A stretch of DNA of 64,000 bases, taken from contig NZ_PCPP01000001.1 in assembly GCF_002979755.1 (NCBI RefSeq), positions 1,520,665-1,584,664 of the forward strand, written 5' to 3'. Positions 9,801 through 18,409 of this stretch are shown in pieces. The position numbers were made by a program, and so were the translations under genes. Every line of letters starts with the position of its first letter. Within the stretch, counting starts at the first letter, position 1. A model generated the notes under the pieces. That model did not search any database. It worked only from the letters and a program-made list of their open reading frames with translations, and was not told the DNA's origin. The DNA is from Chryseobacterium culicis. GTDB lineage: Bacteria > Bacteroidota > Bacteroidia > Flavobacteriales > Weeksellaceae.

Positions 9801-10520
9801 TTATGAAACTTTTTCTAACGGCGGAAAGAATAATTCCTGCCCTGGTTTTAGCTGTCTGAAATTGACAAGATTATTTACTTTAGCTACCTCCAGATAGTAT
9901 TTGGAATCTCCGTAAATTCTTTCGGTCATTAATGGCAGTGTATCGCCGGCTTGTACTGTTCTTTTGTGGGTAAGATCCGGTGATTCCAGCTTTTCAATTT
10001 TACCGGCAAGCTTCGGACTTGTTGATTCACTGAACGTTGCCTTTCCTATAGCTCTTAAAGGCTGGCCTTCGTTGTCAAATAACTTATATTCTAATGTTAA
10101 TTCAGAAAGCACTCCTTTAAATTCAAAGCTTCCCCAATTAAGGATAACATTATAGGGTTTATGAATAGAGCCTTCGAGCTCACCTGTCGCCTTATAAAAA
10201 TCTTTAATCTGTTTTGTTACCGCTGTTTTCGCAAATGATTTTCCTTTAATTTTATTGATCAGTTTAATACCGGAATTCGCTTCTGTAACTCCTGTCCCAT
10301 CAAATAGAAATTCTAATTGTAAATCAGGTGATGCTGATGAGGTATATCCTAAATTAGGTTTAGAATTACCATCTGCCTGGTCTGTATTATATTTCGTTTT
10401 ATAGGTCATTGAAAAACCTGTGGGATTGATAAAAGCTTTAAAAGCACCGCTCTGAATTCTTTTGTCATAATCAGAATTTTCGTATGTTCCGATTGTCAGT
10501 TTTTGAATTGCTCCTCTCAT
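9801..10520 (-). CDS. LysM-domain tube/baseplate adaptor (Pvc7/gp53-like)
   Basis: A 239-aa protein. Residues about 1-180 form a tube-initiator-like domain (FKAFINPTGFSMTYKTKYNT; LNWGSFEFKGVLSELTLEYK) and residues about 184-235 a LysM motif (RTVQAGDTLPLMTERIYGDS, then a NNLVNFRQLKPGQELFFPP end). In PVC and Afp this protein joins the inner tube to the spike hub, and the LysM domain is a standard part of it. The start codon overlaps the stop of the DUF5908 gene by one base (TAATG), so translation is coupled. No signal peptide is present, consistent with assembly inside the cytoplasm. Confidence 0.9.
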   Translation of the reverse strand: MRGAIQKLTIGTYENSDYDKRIQSGAFKAFINPTGFSMTYKTKYNTDQADGNSKPNLGYTSSASPDLQLEFLFDGTGVTEANSGIKLINKIKGKSFAKTAVTKQIKDFYKATGELEGSIHKPYNVILNWGSFEFKGVLSELTLEYKLFDNEGQPLRAIGKATFSESTSPKLAGKIEKLESPDLTHKRTVQAGDTLPLMTERIYGDSKYYLEVAKVNNLVNFRQLKPGQELFFPPLEKVS

Positions 10521-10681
10521 TATCTTTCTTTTTTACGGTGTTCTATCTTTGCTGCCTGTTCTACACTTTCGCTGATCGCACGCATGAGCTGTGCTTCATC
10601 TACTGATGTGGCAGTGGTTGTTGCTGCTACTTTTTCGTCCACATTTATTTTAATGTGAAGCTCTTTTATTTCTATTGGCAT
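10520..10681 (-). CDS. DUF5908 small eCIS protein (Pvc6 position)
   Basis: A 53-aa gene found by reading the minus strand. It starts MPIEIKELHIKINVDEK and ends EQAAKIEHRKKER. The opening (MPIEIKEL.I...V) is the hallmark of DUF5908, a short family I recall beside the LysM gene in Bacteroidota injection systems. Its stop overlaps the LysM start by one base. In PVC the corresponding position is held by a small protein of unclear function. No cysteine, membrane segment or signal peptide is visible. A chaperone or minor structural role is possible, but only position supports it. Confidence 0.85.
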   Translation of the reverse strand: MPIEIKELHIKINVDEKVAATTTATSVDEAQLMRAISESVEQAAKIEHRKKER

Positions 10682-10883
10682 TTCGTTTGTTTTTTAATGA
10701 TCATTAATATTCAAAACACTAATAACCAATGATTTAACATGTTTATTTAAAAAAAATCCAAGCACATGAAGGGTGTGTTCAGTCTCTGTTATAGACCAAT
10801 CTGTTGTTTTTTATGAAAAAAGATTTGGGTAAAATTTATCTTTAAACTAACACACGTTCAAGTGCTTAGATTTGATTTAGAAA

Positions 10884-11351
10884 TTACAAGCCTAAGCTTG
10901 CTAACGATGAGGGTATTGTGAAATATCTATATTTCAGTTCTATTGTTTCAATAGCAAGTTTGCTTTCTTCTGCGTTGAATTCGGATACTTCCCATCTTAC
11001 GGGGTATGCTCCTACTACATTCCAAACCATTAGGGGTGCTGTAGACTGAATCCCGCCTGAAAGAGAAATGATCAGGTCTCTGGGTTCAAACTGGAAGTTT
11101 TCCATCGCATTTCTACACCAGCTTATCAATCCGGAGCTTACGATTAACCCACGTTTAAGAACTAAATTAGGATATTTGGGTCTCAAAGGAAGTTGGTGTG
11201 TAAACCTGTTTTCGCCTCCTTCGGCATATTCTTCAGTTCCAATTTCTGTTGATAAACCAGATATAGATTGAAATCTGGAGTCAATACCCTCTGTTGTTGA
11301 AATCCCATTAACAATAAAAGAGAAACTGGTTGGAGGATATAAAACTGCCAT
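10884..11351 (-). CDS. eCIS tube protein, T4 gp19-like (Pvc5 type)
   Basis: A 155-aa phage tail tube protein. It has the family features SISGLSTEIGTEEYAEGGEN and a RFTHQLPLRPKYPNLVLKRG strand, then PRDLIISL and WNVVGAYPVRWEVSEFNAEE near the end. Unlike its two 143-aa paralogues upstream it has the longer loop typical of the Pvc5-like tube protein that probably sits at the baseplate-proximal end of the tube. It begins 2 bp after the 143-aa tube gene ends. About 200 bp without a gene follow it, before the DUF5908 gene. Confidence 0.9.
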   Translation of the reverse strand: MAVLYPPTSFSFIVNGISTTEGIDSRFQSISGLSTEIGTEEYAEGGENRFTHQLPLRPKYPNLVLKRGLIVSSGLISWCRNAMENFQFEPRDLIISLSGGIQSTAPLMVWNVVGAYPVRWEVSEFNAEESKLAIETIELKYRYFTIPSSLASLGL

Positions 11352-11353
11352 GA

Positions 11354-11785
11354 TTAGTTATTTTCAATAGTTAATCCTTCGTGTGCAATTTCCAGGGTTT
11401 CAATAGCCACCTCGTTACCTTCAGCTTTTAAATCTGTTGATTGTAATTTAAGCGGGAATGCATTTTTTACTTTCCATGTTACTGCAGGAGCTCCTGTTTC
11501 ATCTAAAAGAGAGATCGTGATAGATCTGCGTTCTACTGTACTTAGCTGAATGCTTTGGAACCAGTCGAAATATTCGTTATCAGTTTTAAAAGTTCCTCTT
11601 TTTAAGGTGATGTTACTGAAACTTTTCATTCCAGGCATTTTAATCTTACTGAAATCAGGACTTGCGCCATGTCTGTATTCAATTAAAGCTGCTTCAACAT
11701 TTAAACCGCTGACTTCCTGAAATCCTACTTTTGTTCCTCCCCAATCTACTTCAAAGGCAAACTTTACTAATGGATATGTACTCAT
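11354..11785 (-). CDS. eCIS main tube protein, copy 2 (Pvc1-like)
   Basis: A 143-aa gp19-family tube subunit (STYPLVKFAFEVDWGGTKVG, then FQEVSGLNVEAALIEYRHGA and MPGMKSFSNITLKRGTF). The protein is identical over its full length to the product of 13218-13649, while the DNA differs at scattered silent sites. It follows the 457-aa sheath gene by 35 bp. Hexameric rings of such subunits make the inner tube through which cargo passes. Full amino-acid identity with silent differences points to duplication followed by gene conversion or strong purifying selection. Confidence 0.93.
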   Translation of the reverse strand: MSTYPLVKFAFEVDWGGTKVGFQEVSGLNVEAALIEYRHGASPDFSKIKMPGMKSFSNITLKRGTFKTDNEYFDWFQSIQLSTVERRSITISLLDETGAPAVTWKVKNAFPLKLQSTDLKAEGNEVAIETLEIAHEGLTIENN

Positions 11786-11820
11786 AATGTTTTTATATTT
11801 AATTGTTATTTAATTGTATT

Positions 11821-13194
11821 TTATGCTTCCTGTAATTTATGTGAAAAACGTAGCACGATAAATTCAGCCGGGCGTACTGCAGCCATACCGATCTCGATGT
11901 TCATTCTTCCTTCTAAAATATCCTGAGCTGACATTGTTTTGTGCAGACCAACGCTTACGTAATACGCTTCTTCCGGCTTGCTTCCTGCCAATGCTCCATC
12001 TCTCCATTGCTGATCAAGGAAATTCTCAATCATAGCCTGTACACGAACCCATGTATTGGCAGTATTCGGTTCAAAAACGAAACGTTCTGTAGCTTTCTTC
12101 ACAGATTCTTCCACCATGTTGAAGAATCTACGTACAGGTACATATCTCCATTCGTTACTGTTTCCGTCTAATGTTCTTGCTCCCCAAACCAGCGTTCCTT
12201 TTCCAGTAAAAGTTCTGATCGCGTTGATTGATTTTCCTGCTACTGCATCTACGTTAAGACCGTCTTGCGTTTCATTAGAAATTTTTACAACAGGTGCCAG
12301 TACATTGCTGATTGCCAAGTTGGCTGGTGCTTTCCATACTCCGGAAGTGCTGTCTACTTTAGCATAAATTCCGGCAATTGATGAAGATGGAGCCAGTACC
12401 AATCTTTTAGATTCAATTTCTTTTTTAGCCTGGTTATACAACGTTGAACTTCTTGATTTCAACCATGCTAAAGTATTTCCATTTTGAGGCATTGTAACAT
12501 CTACAAGAACTCCTAAGTTATTTAATTCTTTATAGCTCTCGATTTTAACATCTTTATCATCAAAGCTATAGCTTAAAACAGTCTCCAATTTTGGATAATA
12601 GGCAGCTCCATATTTTAAACCTGTAGCATCTACTCCGGCTCTGAAAGCATCTGCATCTGCAAAAACATCCATAATAACGAATCTGTCTTTCAAATCTTCT
12701 GCCTGATCCAAAGCTTTATTGTATAACTTGTAAGCATCTGCTCCTAAAACTTCAGCATCCGGGAAAACAATAAGTGTTGGCTCGTCTTCTTTTTCTAATG
12801 ATTTCAATCCGAACCATAAACCGCCTACAAGCGTTTCTGTTCCTAAGACAGGAGTTTTTTCATAATCCGCTACTGAAACAATATAGCATGGTCCGCCACC
12901 GTTGACAAAATACATTTGCATAGCATAATGCATTTTATAAGGACTTAGCTTGACGTTGTCTATTTTTGCCGTTACAACAGTATCTTCAATCGTAACGGAG
13001 AACGCTGTTTTTTCATCGTTTGCTCCTCCGAAAATCGTTTCGTATTCCAACATAGAAGAGATTCTTGTCGGTTCATTTCTTGGTCCTTTATCTGTATGTC
13101 CGATAAAAGCAGGGATCGCCGTTTCTACTTGTGCTACAGATGGTGGGAATTTCGCAATTTCTTCTACGTAAACTCCAGGTGTTTTGTAATTCAT
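11821..13194 (-). CDS. eCIS sheath protein, short paralogue (457 aa)
   Basis: A phage tail sheath protein with the conserved N-terminal handshake arm (NYKTPGVYVEEIAKFPPSVA), the FVNGGGPCYIVSV strand near residue 90-105, and the C-terminal sheath core ending RPAEFIVLRFSHKLQEA. About the last 190 residues are almost identical to those of the neighbouring 573-aa sheath, whereas the middle differs. It is the shortest of the three sheaths and has no large insertion, so it may be the bulk sheath subunit or the ring that contacts the baseplate. It is followed by an identical copy of the tube gene, so sheath plus tube has been duplicated as a unit. Confidence 0.92.
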   Translation of the reverse strand: MNYKTPGVYVEEIAKFPPSVAQVETAIPAFIGHTDKGPRNEPTRISSMLEYETIFGGANDEKTAFSVTIEDTVVTAKIDNVKLSPYKMHYAMQMYFVNGGGPCYIVSVADYEKTPVLGTETLVGGLWFGLKSLEKEDEPTLIVFPDAEVLGADAYKLYNKALDQAEDLKDRFVIMDVFADADAFRAGVDATGLKYGAAYYPKLETVLSYSFDDKDVKIESYKELNNLGVLVDVTMPQNGNTLAWLKSRSSTLYNQAKKEIESKRLVLAPSSSIAGIYAKVDSTSGVWKAPANLAISNVLAPVVKISNETQDGLNVDAVAGKSINAIRTFTGKGTLVWGARTLDGNSNEWRYVPVRRFFNMVEESVKKATERFVFEPNTANTWVRVQAMIENFLDQQWRDGALAGSKPEEAYYVSVGLHKTMSAQDILEGRMNIEIGMAAVRPAEFIVLRFSHKLQEA

Positions 13195-13217
13195 TTGTTA
13201 AAAATTTAAAGTTAATA

Positions 13218-13649
13218 TTAGTTATTTTCTATAGTTAATCCTTCGTGTGCAATTTCCAGGGTTTCAATAGCCACCTCGTTACCTTCAGCTTTTAAATCTG
13301 TTGATTGTAATTTAAGTGGGAATGCATTTTTCACTTTCCATGTTACTGCAGGAGCTCCTGTTTCATCTAAAAGGGAGATCGTGATAGATCTGCGTTCTAC
13401 TGTACTTAGCTGAATGCTTTGGAACCAATCGAAATATTCGTTATCAGTTTTAAAAGTTCCTCTTTTTAAGGTGATGTTACTGAAACTTTTCATTCCAGGC
13501 ATTTTAATCTTACTGAAATCAGGGCTTGCACCGTGTCTGTACTCGATTAAAGCTGCTTCAACATTTAAACCGCTGACTTCCTGAAATCCTACTTTTGTTC
13601 CTCCCCAATCTACTTCAAAGGCAAACTTTACTAATGGATATGTACTCAT
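13218..13649 (-). CDS. eCIS main tube protein, copy 1 (Pvc1-like)
   Basis: A 143-aa gp19-type tube subunit, identical in amino-acid sequence to the product of 11354-11785. It lies between the 573-aa sheath gene (36 bp upstream) and the 457-aa sheath gene (23 bp downstream). Signature segments are GFQEVSGLNVEAALIEYRHG near residue 22 and VTWKVKNAFPLKLQSTDLKA near residue 101. Two genes for the same protein would raise tube dose, or each may be coupled to its own sheath gene. Confidence 0.93.
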   Translation of the reverse strand: MSTYPLVKFAFEVDWGGTKVGFQEVSGLNVEAALIEYRHGASPDFSKIKMPGMKSFSNITLKRGTFKTDNEYFDWFQSIQLSTVERRSITISLLDETGAPAVTWKVKNAFPLKLQSTDLKAEGNEVAIETLEIAHEGLTIENN

Positions 13650-13685
13650 AATTTATTTTTAATTTTAATTGTTATTTAATTGATT

Positions 13686-15407
13686 TTATGCTTCCTGTAA
13701 TTTGTGTGAAAAATTGAGCACGATAAATTCAGCAGGACGAACTGCAGCCATACCGATCTCGATGTTCATTCTTCCTTCTAAAATATCCTGAGCCGACATT
13801 GTTTTGTGCAGACCAACGCTTACGTAATACGCTTCTTCCGGCTTGCTTCCTGCCAATGCTCCATCTCTCCATTGCTGATCAAGGAAATTCTCAATCATAG
13901 CCTGTACACGAACCCATGTATTGGCAGTATTCGGTTCAAAGACAAAACGTTCTGTAGCTTTCTTCACAGATTCTTCTACCATGTTGAAGAATCTACGTAC
14001 AGGTACATATCTCCATTCGTTGCTGTTTCCGTCTAAAGTTCTTGCTCCCCATACTAATGTTCCTTTTCCAGCAAAAGTTCTGATCGCGTTGATTGATTTT
14101 CCTGATGTAGTATCTACATTAAGCAGATCCTGCTCTTTGGTAGAGATTTTTACGGCAGGAACATCTACTAAACTAAGCCCTACATTAGCAGGCGCTTTCC
14201 ATACTCCGGAAGTACTGTCTACTTTGGCATAAACTCCGGCCATTGCAGATGATGGTGCCAGCACTACTGATGCAGACTCGATTGCTTGTTTAGCCTGATT
14301 ATACATTTCAGAATTAGCAATCTTCAATGCAGCTAAAGTTGTAATCCCAGATGCACCGGTAACTAAAACATCAGCATCTTTGAAATCATAGCTTAAAACA
14401 GTCTTCAGTCTTGGATAATAAGCCGCACCATATTTCAGACCTGTAGAAGTTACTTTATCTCTAAAAGCAGCAACATCTTGAAGAATATCCATAATGACGA
14501 ACCTGTCTTTTAACAATTCTGCCTGGTCTAAAGCTTTATTGTACAAAGCATAGATTTTCCCAATAGCAACAGGATCACCTGCTCTGGAAGTAACAAGACT
14601 GCTGGCAGCAAGAGCATCAGTCTCCATCGTAGTAGCTGTAGTAAAATCTGTTTCAAGAGCAGTAACAACAGCCTGAGCAGCAGCCTTAACAGTAGCAACA
14701 GTAGCATTAGCAACCGCAGCCGCCCCCTTAACCGCAACTACCACAGCCTGCCCACCCTTAGCACCAGCAATCTGTAAGTCGTTAGGATTAGCAACATTAA
14801 ACTCAGCGGCCTTAGCAACGGCAGCAGCAACAGCAGCATCTACATTAGCTCCTAAAACAGCGTCTGCAACAACCCCTGCAATGCCTTTAGCAGCAGAAGC
14901 AACATTCTTAGCATATACTGCAGTGGTAACAACAGCAGAAGCAGCAGCAATATCAGCAGCAGAAGGAGCTAAACTTTGAAGATCCGGAAAAACGATCAGT
15001 GTAGGTTCGTCTTCTTTTTTTAATAATTCAAGACCGGATAAAAAAGCTTCTGCCGGTTTAGGAGCACCTACTGCCTCCTGGCTTTTATAATCTCCTACAG
15101 AAACAATATAACAAGGGCCACCACCATTGGCAAAATACATTTGCATGGCATAATACATTTTAAAGTCGCTTACCTTGGTTGGAATTGCTGTTGCAGCACC
15201 ATCTTTGAAAGCTACAGCGAAGATTTCCGGATTTGCTTTTCCAAAAACTTCTTCATACTCCAACATCGAAGCAATTCTCGTTGGTTTATTTTTCGGTCCA
15301 TCCGCTGTATACCCAATAAAAGCAGGGATAGCCGTTTCAACTTGCGCTACGGAAGGGGGAAATTTTCCTTGTTCCTCCACGTAAACTCCAGGGGTTTTGT
15401 AATTCAT
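13686..15407 (-). CDS. eCIS sheath protein with alanine-rich insertion (573 aa)
   Basis: Sheath paralogue with the same N-terminal arm (NYKTPGVYVEEQGKFPPSVA) and C-terminal core (ending RPAEFIVLNFSHKLQEA) as the 457-aa copy. Residues about 145-285 (nucleotides about 14553-14975) are an extra block made mostly of Ala, Val and Thr, with runs such as ADIAAASAVVTTAVYAKNVA. It interrupts the region that reads FPD...LYNKALDQAE in the other copy, which is the surface domain of the sheath. The insert has low-complexity DNA (gca/agc runs) and could form helices projecting from the particle. The core is unaffected, so the protein should still polymerise. Confidence 0.92.
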   Translation of the reverse strand: MNYKTPGVYVEEQGKFPPSVAQVETAIPAFIGYTADGPKNKPTRIASMLEYEEVFGKANPEIFAVAFKDGAATAIPTKVSDFKMYYAMQMYFANGGGPCYIVSVGDYKSQEAVGAPKPAEAFLSGLELLKKEDEPTLIVFPDLQSLAPSAADIAAASAVVTTAVYAKNVASAAKGIAGVVADAVLGANVDAAVAAAVAKAAEFNVANPNDLQIAGAKGGQAVVVAVKGAAAVANATVATVKAAAQAVVTALETDFTTATTMETDALAASSLVTSRAGDPVAIGKIYALYNKALDQAELLKDRFVIMDILQDVAAFRDKVTSTGLKYGAAYYPRLKTVLSYDFKDADVLVTGASGITTLAALKIANSEMYNQAKQAIESASVVLAPSSAMAGVYAKVDSTSGVWKAPANVGLSLVDVPAVKISTKEQDLLNVDTTSGKSINAIRTFAGKGTLVWGARTLDGNSNEWRYVPVRRFFNMVEESVKKATERFVFEPNTANTWVRVQAMIENFLDQQWRDGALAGSKPEEAYYVSVGLHKTMSAQDILEGRMNIEIGMAAVRPAEFIVLNFSHKLQEA

Positions 15408-15485
15408 TTTAAAAAATTTTACGTTAATATTAATTATTCATCGAAGTAAAACTTCGGATATTTATTCGTGATTGATTTTATCTTT

Positions 15486-17204
15486 TTAGAACTGTTGCAA
15501 TTTGTGCGAAAAATTGAGTACAATAAACTCTGCCGGGCGCACTAATGCTATTTTAAGGTCTACATTCATAATAGTAGTTCCTTCTACTCCTTTCACGGTT
15601 ACTTCATAAGCCTCTTTCGGAGTACTTCCCGCTAATGCACCCTCCATCCATTGCTGGTTAAGAAAATTTTCTAACATTGTTTTTGCCCGTAACCATGTGT
15701 GAGGGATATTAGGCTCATTCATAAACTTGTTGAGTGCATCATTGATCGATTGTCTCATCATATTATAATAGCGGCGTACATGTACATACTTCCATTCGTT
15801 ATCTTTCCCTTCATTATTTTTATCTTTTCCTTCAAGGGTTCTGGCTCCCCAGATTAAAGTACCTTTTCCTGTAAAAGTTCTGATCGCATTGATTGACTTC
15901 CCTAAAACATCCATATGTAATGCAGCCTGTTCCTGATCGGAAATTTTTTCTGTCGGAGTAATGACATGGCTAATATTGATATTTGCCGGAGCTTTCCATA
16001 CTCCTCTTGTGCTGTCTATTCTGCCATATGCTCCTGCTATTGCTGATGAGGGCGGTAAAACAACTTTTAATGACTGCATTTCTTTTTTCACCTGATTGTA
16101 CAATGCCGAATTGGATGATTCCAGATTTTTAAATGTAATCCCGTTGGCATCTCCTTTTTCGTCTTTTACTTCAAGAATGGCAGTTTTTAATGCCTCAAAC
16201 TCTCCACTGAAAACCGGTGCATTTTCGTCGAAACCATCGGGAATCATAAAATCATCTATTATTCCTTCATATATCGCTTCCAACACAACTTTTGCCTCAT
16301 CAATTACTTCTGTTAAAGCACTTTTCTTATCGCCTGCATCAGCTGTTTCATTCACTTCTTCTGCTATCGCAATAGCCTGATCTAATAAATCGGCAAGAAC
16401 ATAAGCATCCGCAGACCCGGTTGAGATTTCGGCACTCGCTAAACTTTTTAATTCATCTAAAGCAGCAATCTCACCCGCATAAAAAAGAGCACTTCCCTGT
16501 CCTGCTTTTTGTAAACCGGTATGTACTATAGGGGTCTTAGTTTCATCAAAAGTATAATTCAAAATAGTTTTTAAGTGAGGAAAGTAAGCTGCCGCATGAT
16601 TAGTTGGGTCTACTTTACTTCTAAAAGATTCAATCGTGGTAAGATTATTGGATTGGATAACAGAATTTCCATAATAGGTATCCAGTATAACAAATCTGTT
16701 TTTATCCTCATCTTTAGCTTTATCAATAGCCTGATTGTAAATGCTGTAAAACTCGGATTCATTGGTGAGCGAAATAGCATCAGGGAAAATAATAAGAATC
16801 GGTTCTTTAATCTTTTTATGATCGATTTTAGCCAGTCCTGCTTCCAATGAGGATAATTGTACTTCTGCTGAGGTATAATCCCCTACAGAAATGATATAAC
16901 ACGGTCCGCCGCCATTGGCAAAATACATTTGCAGCGAATAATACATTAAAAATTGTACCTGAGGGGCTACAATAGTTGCTCCTTTGCCTTCTACATCCTG
17001 TAGCTGGATGTTTTCTTCTTTTGCCTTTCCAAAATATTGCTCATATTCTAAAAGAGAACTGATGATGAAGGGCTCATTATACCCAACAGGGAGAAGTTCG
17101 GTATACCCAATAAATGCTGGCATAGCTGTTTCTATGTAGGCAACTGAGTAGGGAAGTCTTGTAATTTCTTCAACAGAAACACCTGGTGTTGCTGGATTTA
17201 ACAT
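15486..17204 (-). CDS. eCIS sheath protein with acidic helical insertion (572 aa)
   Basis: Third and most divergent sheath paralogue. N-terminus NPATPGVSVEEITRLPYSVA and C-terminus RPAEFIVLNFSHKLQQF are typical sheath ends, with the shared YFANGGGPCYIISVGDY strand. A segment of about 110 residues in the middle (after the HLKTILNYTF strand) is rich in Ala, Glu and Asp and looks helical (LADLLDQAIAIAEEVNETAD). It sits at a later position in the surface domain than the Ala-rich insert of the neighbouring sheath. Three sheath genes are usual for PVC-type particles. The first gene after the cap protein, it may be the cap-proximal or minor sheath; that is inference. Confidence 0.9.
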   Translation of the reverse strand: MLNPATPGVSVEEITRLPYSVAYIETAMPAFIGYTELLPVGYNEPFIISSLLEYEQYFGKAKEENIQLQDVEGKGATIVAPQVQFLMYYSLQMYFANGGGPCYIISVGDYTSAEVQLSSLEAGLAKIDHKKIKEPILIIFPDAISLTNESEFYSIYNQAIDKAKDEDKNRFVILDTYYGNSVIQSNNLTTIESFRSKVDPTNHAAAYFPHLKTILNYTFDETKTPIVHTGLQKAGQGSALFYAGEIAALDELKSLASAEISTGSADAYVLADLLDQAIAIAEEVNETADAGDKKSALTEVIDEAKVVLEAIYEGIIDDFMIPDGFDENAPVFSGEFEALKTAILEVKDEKGDANGITFKNLESSNSALYNQVKKEMQSLKVVLPPSSAIAGAYGRIDSTRGVWKAPANINISHVITPTEKISDQEQAALHMDVLGKSINAIRTFTGKGTLIWGARTLEGKDKNNEGKDNEWKYVHVRRYYNMMRQSINDALNKFMNEPNIPHTWLRAKTMLENFLNQQWMEGALAGSTPKEAYEVTVKGVEGTTIMNVDLKIALVRPAEFIVLNFSHKLQQF

Positions 17205-17251
17205 GTTTAAAAGTTTAAAGGGTTATTAGTTTTTAGTTTTTGTTTTTATGA

Positions 17252-17836
17252 TTAATCAACTTTAATACTTTGTATATTAATGTCATTAATTAATTTAACA
17301 GGGACAATATCCTTAGCTGAAATCTTGATCACACTGATTTTATATAAAGCAGAAGGCATTATTTTTCCGCCTAATAAACCCCAGACGTAACTTAGCTGTT
17401 CAAAGGGAATGGAATGCAGTTCTATTCTGAAACTGAAATTGTTTTGAGGCTCAAGGTCAACATATTCCAATACATTCTTAGCCTGAAATACTTCAATAAC
17501 TTTTGAAATACTTAGTAAAGATTTGCTGTATGTACTTCTGTTGGCAGAGATCATTACATATAGATTTAAGTAAGCAGGAGTACTTTCTTTATCATATCGT
17601 ACCGGATTGTTTTCTACCACAACCGGCTGATACCTTGATCTGTTTTTCAATGTTGATTCTTCCTCAATATTGAGCAGACTAATTACTACTTTGTTACTAA
17701 GTCCTTCCGTGTTGTCATCATGTTTTGCAATGTCATCAACAACAGCAATTTCAATTTCGTTAGGAACGTTAGGATCCCACAAACCATCCGGAGCATTTAG
17801 CTGATTTTTTAAAACTGTTAATACTTTATTAATCAT
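17252..17836 (-). CDS. DUF4255 / Pvc16-like tube-terminating cap protein
   Basis: A 194-aa protein of the DUF4255 (Pvc16 N-terminal) family: NKVLTVLKNQLNAPDGLWDP at the start, VVISLLNIEEESTLKNRSRY at about 50-69, TPAYLNLYVMISANRSTYSK and FRIELHSIPFEQLSYVWGLL. In PVC and Afp this protein caps the distal end of the tube and sheath and sets the end of assembly. It is the first gene of the left arm, 47 bp before the first sheath gene, with a Bacteroidota-type promoter directly upstream. Some PVC16 proteins have an added C-terminal domain; this one has the core only. Confidence 0.92.
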   Translation of the reverse strand: MINKVLTVLKNQLNAPDGLWDPNVPNEIEIAVVDDIAKHDDNTEGLSNKVVISLLNIEEESTLKNRSRYQPVVVENNPVRYDKESTPAYLNLYVMISANRSTYSKSLLSISKVIEVFQAKNVLEYVDLEPQNNFSFRIELHSIPFEQLSYVWGLLGGKIMPSALYKISVIKISAKDIVPVKLINDINIQSIKVD

Positions 17837-17862
17837 AATTTCTGTTCTTAATTATTATGGTG

Positions 17863-17895
17863 CAAACATACAATCACACCCCCTCAAAAGACAAA
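17863..17895 (-). promoter_or_regulatory. Predicted promoter of the eCIS structural operon
   Basis: On the minus strand TTTG (17895-17892), a 21-nt spacer and TATGTTTG (17870-17863) fit the Bacteroidota -33/-7 consensus. The -7 box is 26 bp upstream of the cap-protein ATG. It is the only clear match I saw in the first 100 bp upstream of the operon. It is a match by eye, not a mapped start. Confidence 0.55.
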
Positions 17896-18348
17896 TATTT
17901 TGGGCGCTCAATACAGTCTTTGCAGTAAATCGGATTTTAATTCTCATAGAAGAAAACTAAAAACAACACCATTAATACACTGAAGATAAATACGTTAAAA
18001 ACGATATTGAAAAATCAAATTTTAACACGAAGATTTTCCTCCTCTCATAAGGGTCAAATTTCAATCTGTTAACGGAGTCTTATTCTGCTTAAAAAAATCA
18101 TGGTATTTCAACAGATGATTATCCCTAAATCAAATGGATGTTTCTAGTAGTCCCACATTTTTTGAATGGTAAATAATAGGATATGATGATTGATTGTCTC
18201 AAAGTATGAGTCTCCCAAAAATACATATGATTTCCTGATGAGAAAGATCGGCTTTTTTGCATCCGCCAGTTTCCGGAAAATATAAATCTTTATCATTAGG
18301 AAATGATTTTGCCTTTTACTGCAAAGACAGAATAGAGCGGCCTTATCA

Positions 18349-18381
18349 TTTGAAAAATAGCACCTCTTCTTTCTAATTTTG
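18349..18381 (+). promoter_or_regulatory. Predicted promoter of the eCIS payload/ATPase operon
   Basis: TTTG at 18349-18352, a 21-nt spacer and TAATTTTG at 18374-18381 match the Bacteroidota consensus well. The -7 box ends 28 bp before the ATG of the Cys-rich gene at 18410. Spacing is the same as in the opposite-facing promoter, so both arms are probably read by the same sigma factor. Confidence 0.6.
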
Positions 18382-18409
18382 ACCCAATAATTTTAAAAAC
18401 ATTAATCAT

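Larger units (their letters stand above)
17837..18409. other. Divergent intergenic region between the two eCIS arms
   Basis: A 573-bp stretch with no gene. It holds the two outward-facing promoters described separately (minus near 17863-17895, plus near 18349-18381). The AT-rich centre has no ORF of notable length and no strong hairpin. Regulation of the whole particle and payload probably acts here. Confidence 0.6.

Noticed and set aside
11354..13649. Type VI secretion (T6SSiii) instead of eCIS
   Set aside because: Sheaths are phage-like single proteins, not TssB/TssC pairs, no membrane complex is seen, and the AAA+ ATPase and CIS tape measure are eCIS features.
14528..14737. Leu-rich 69-aa minus ORF
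   Set aside because: Frame-shifted reading of the Ala-rich sheath insert; gca runs read as Leu in another frame.
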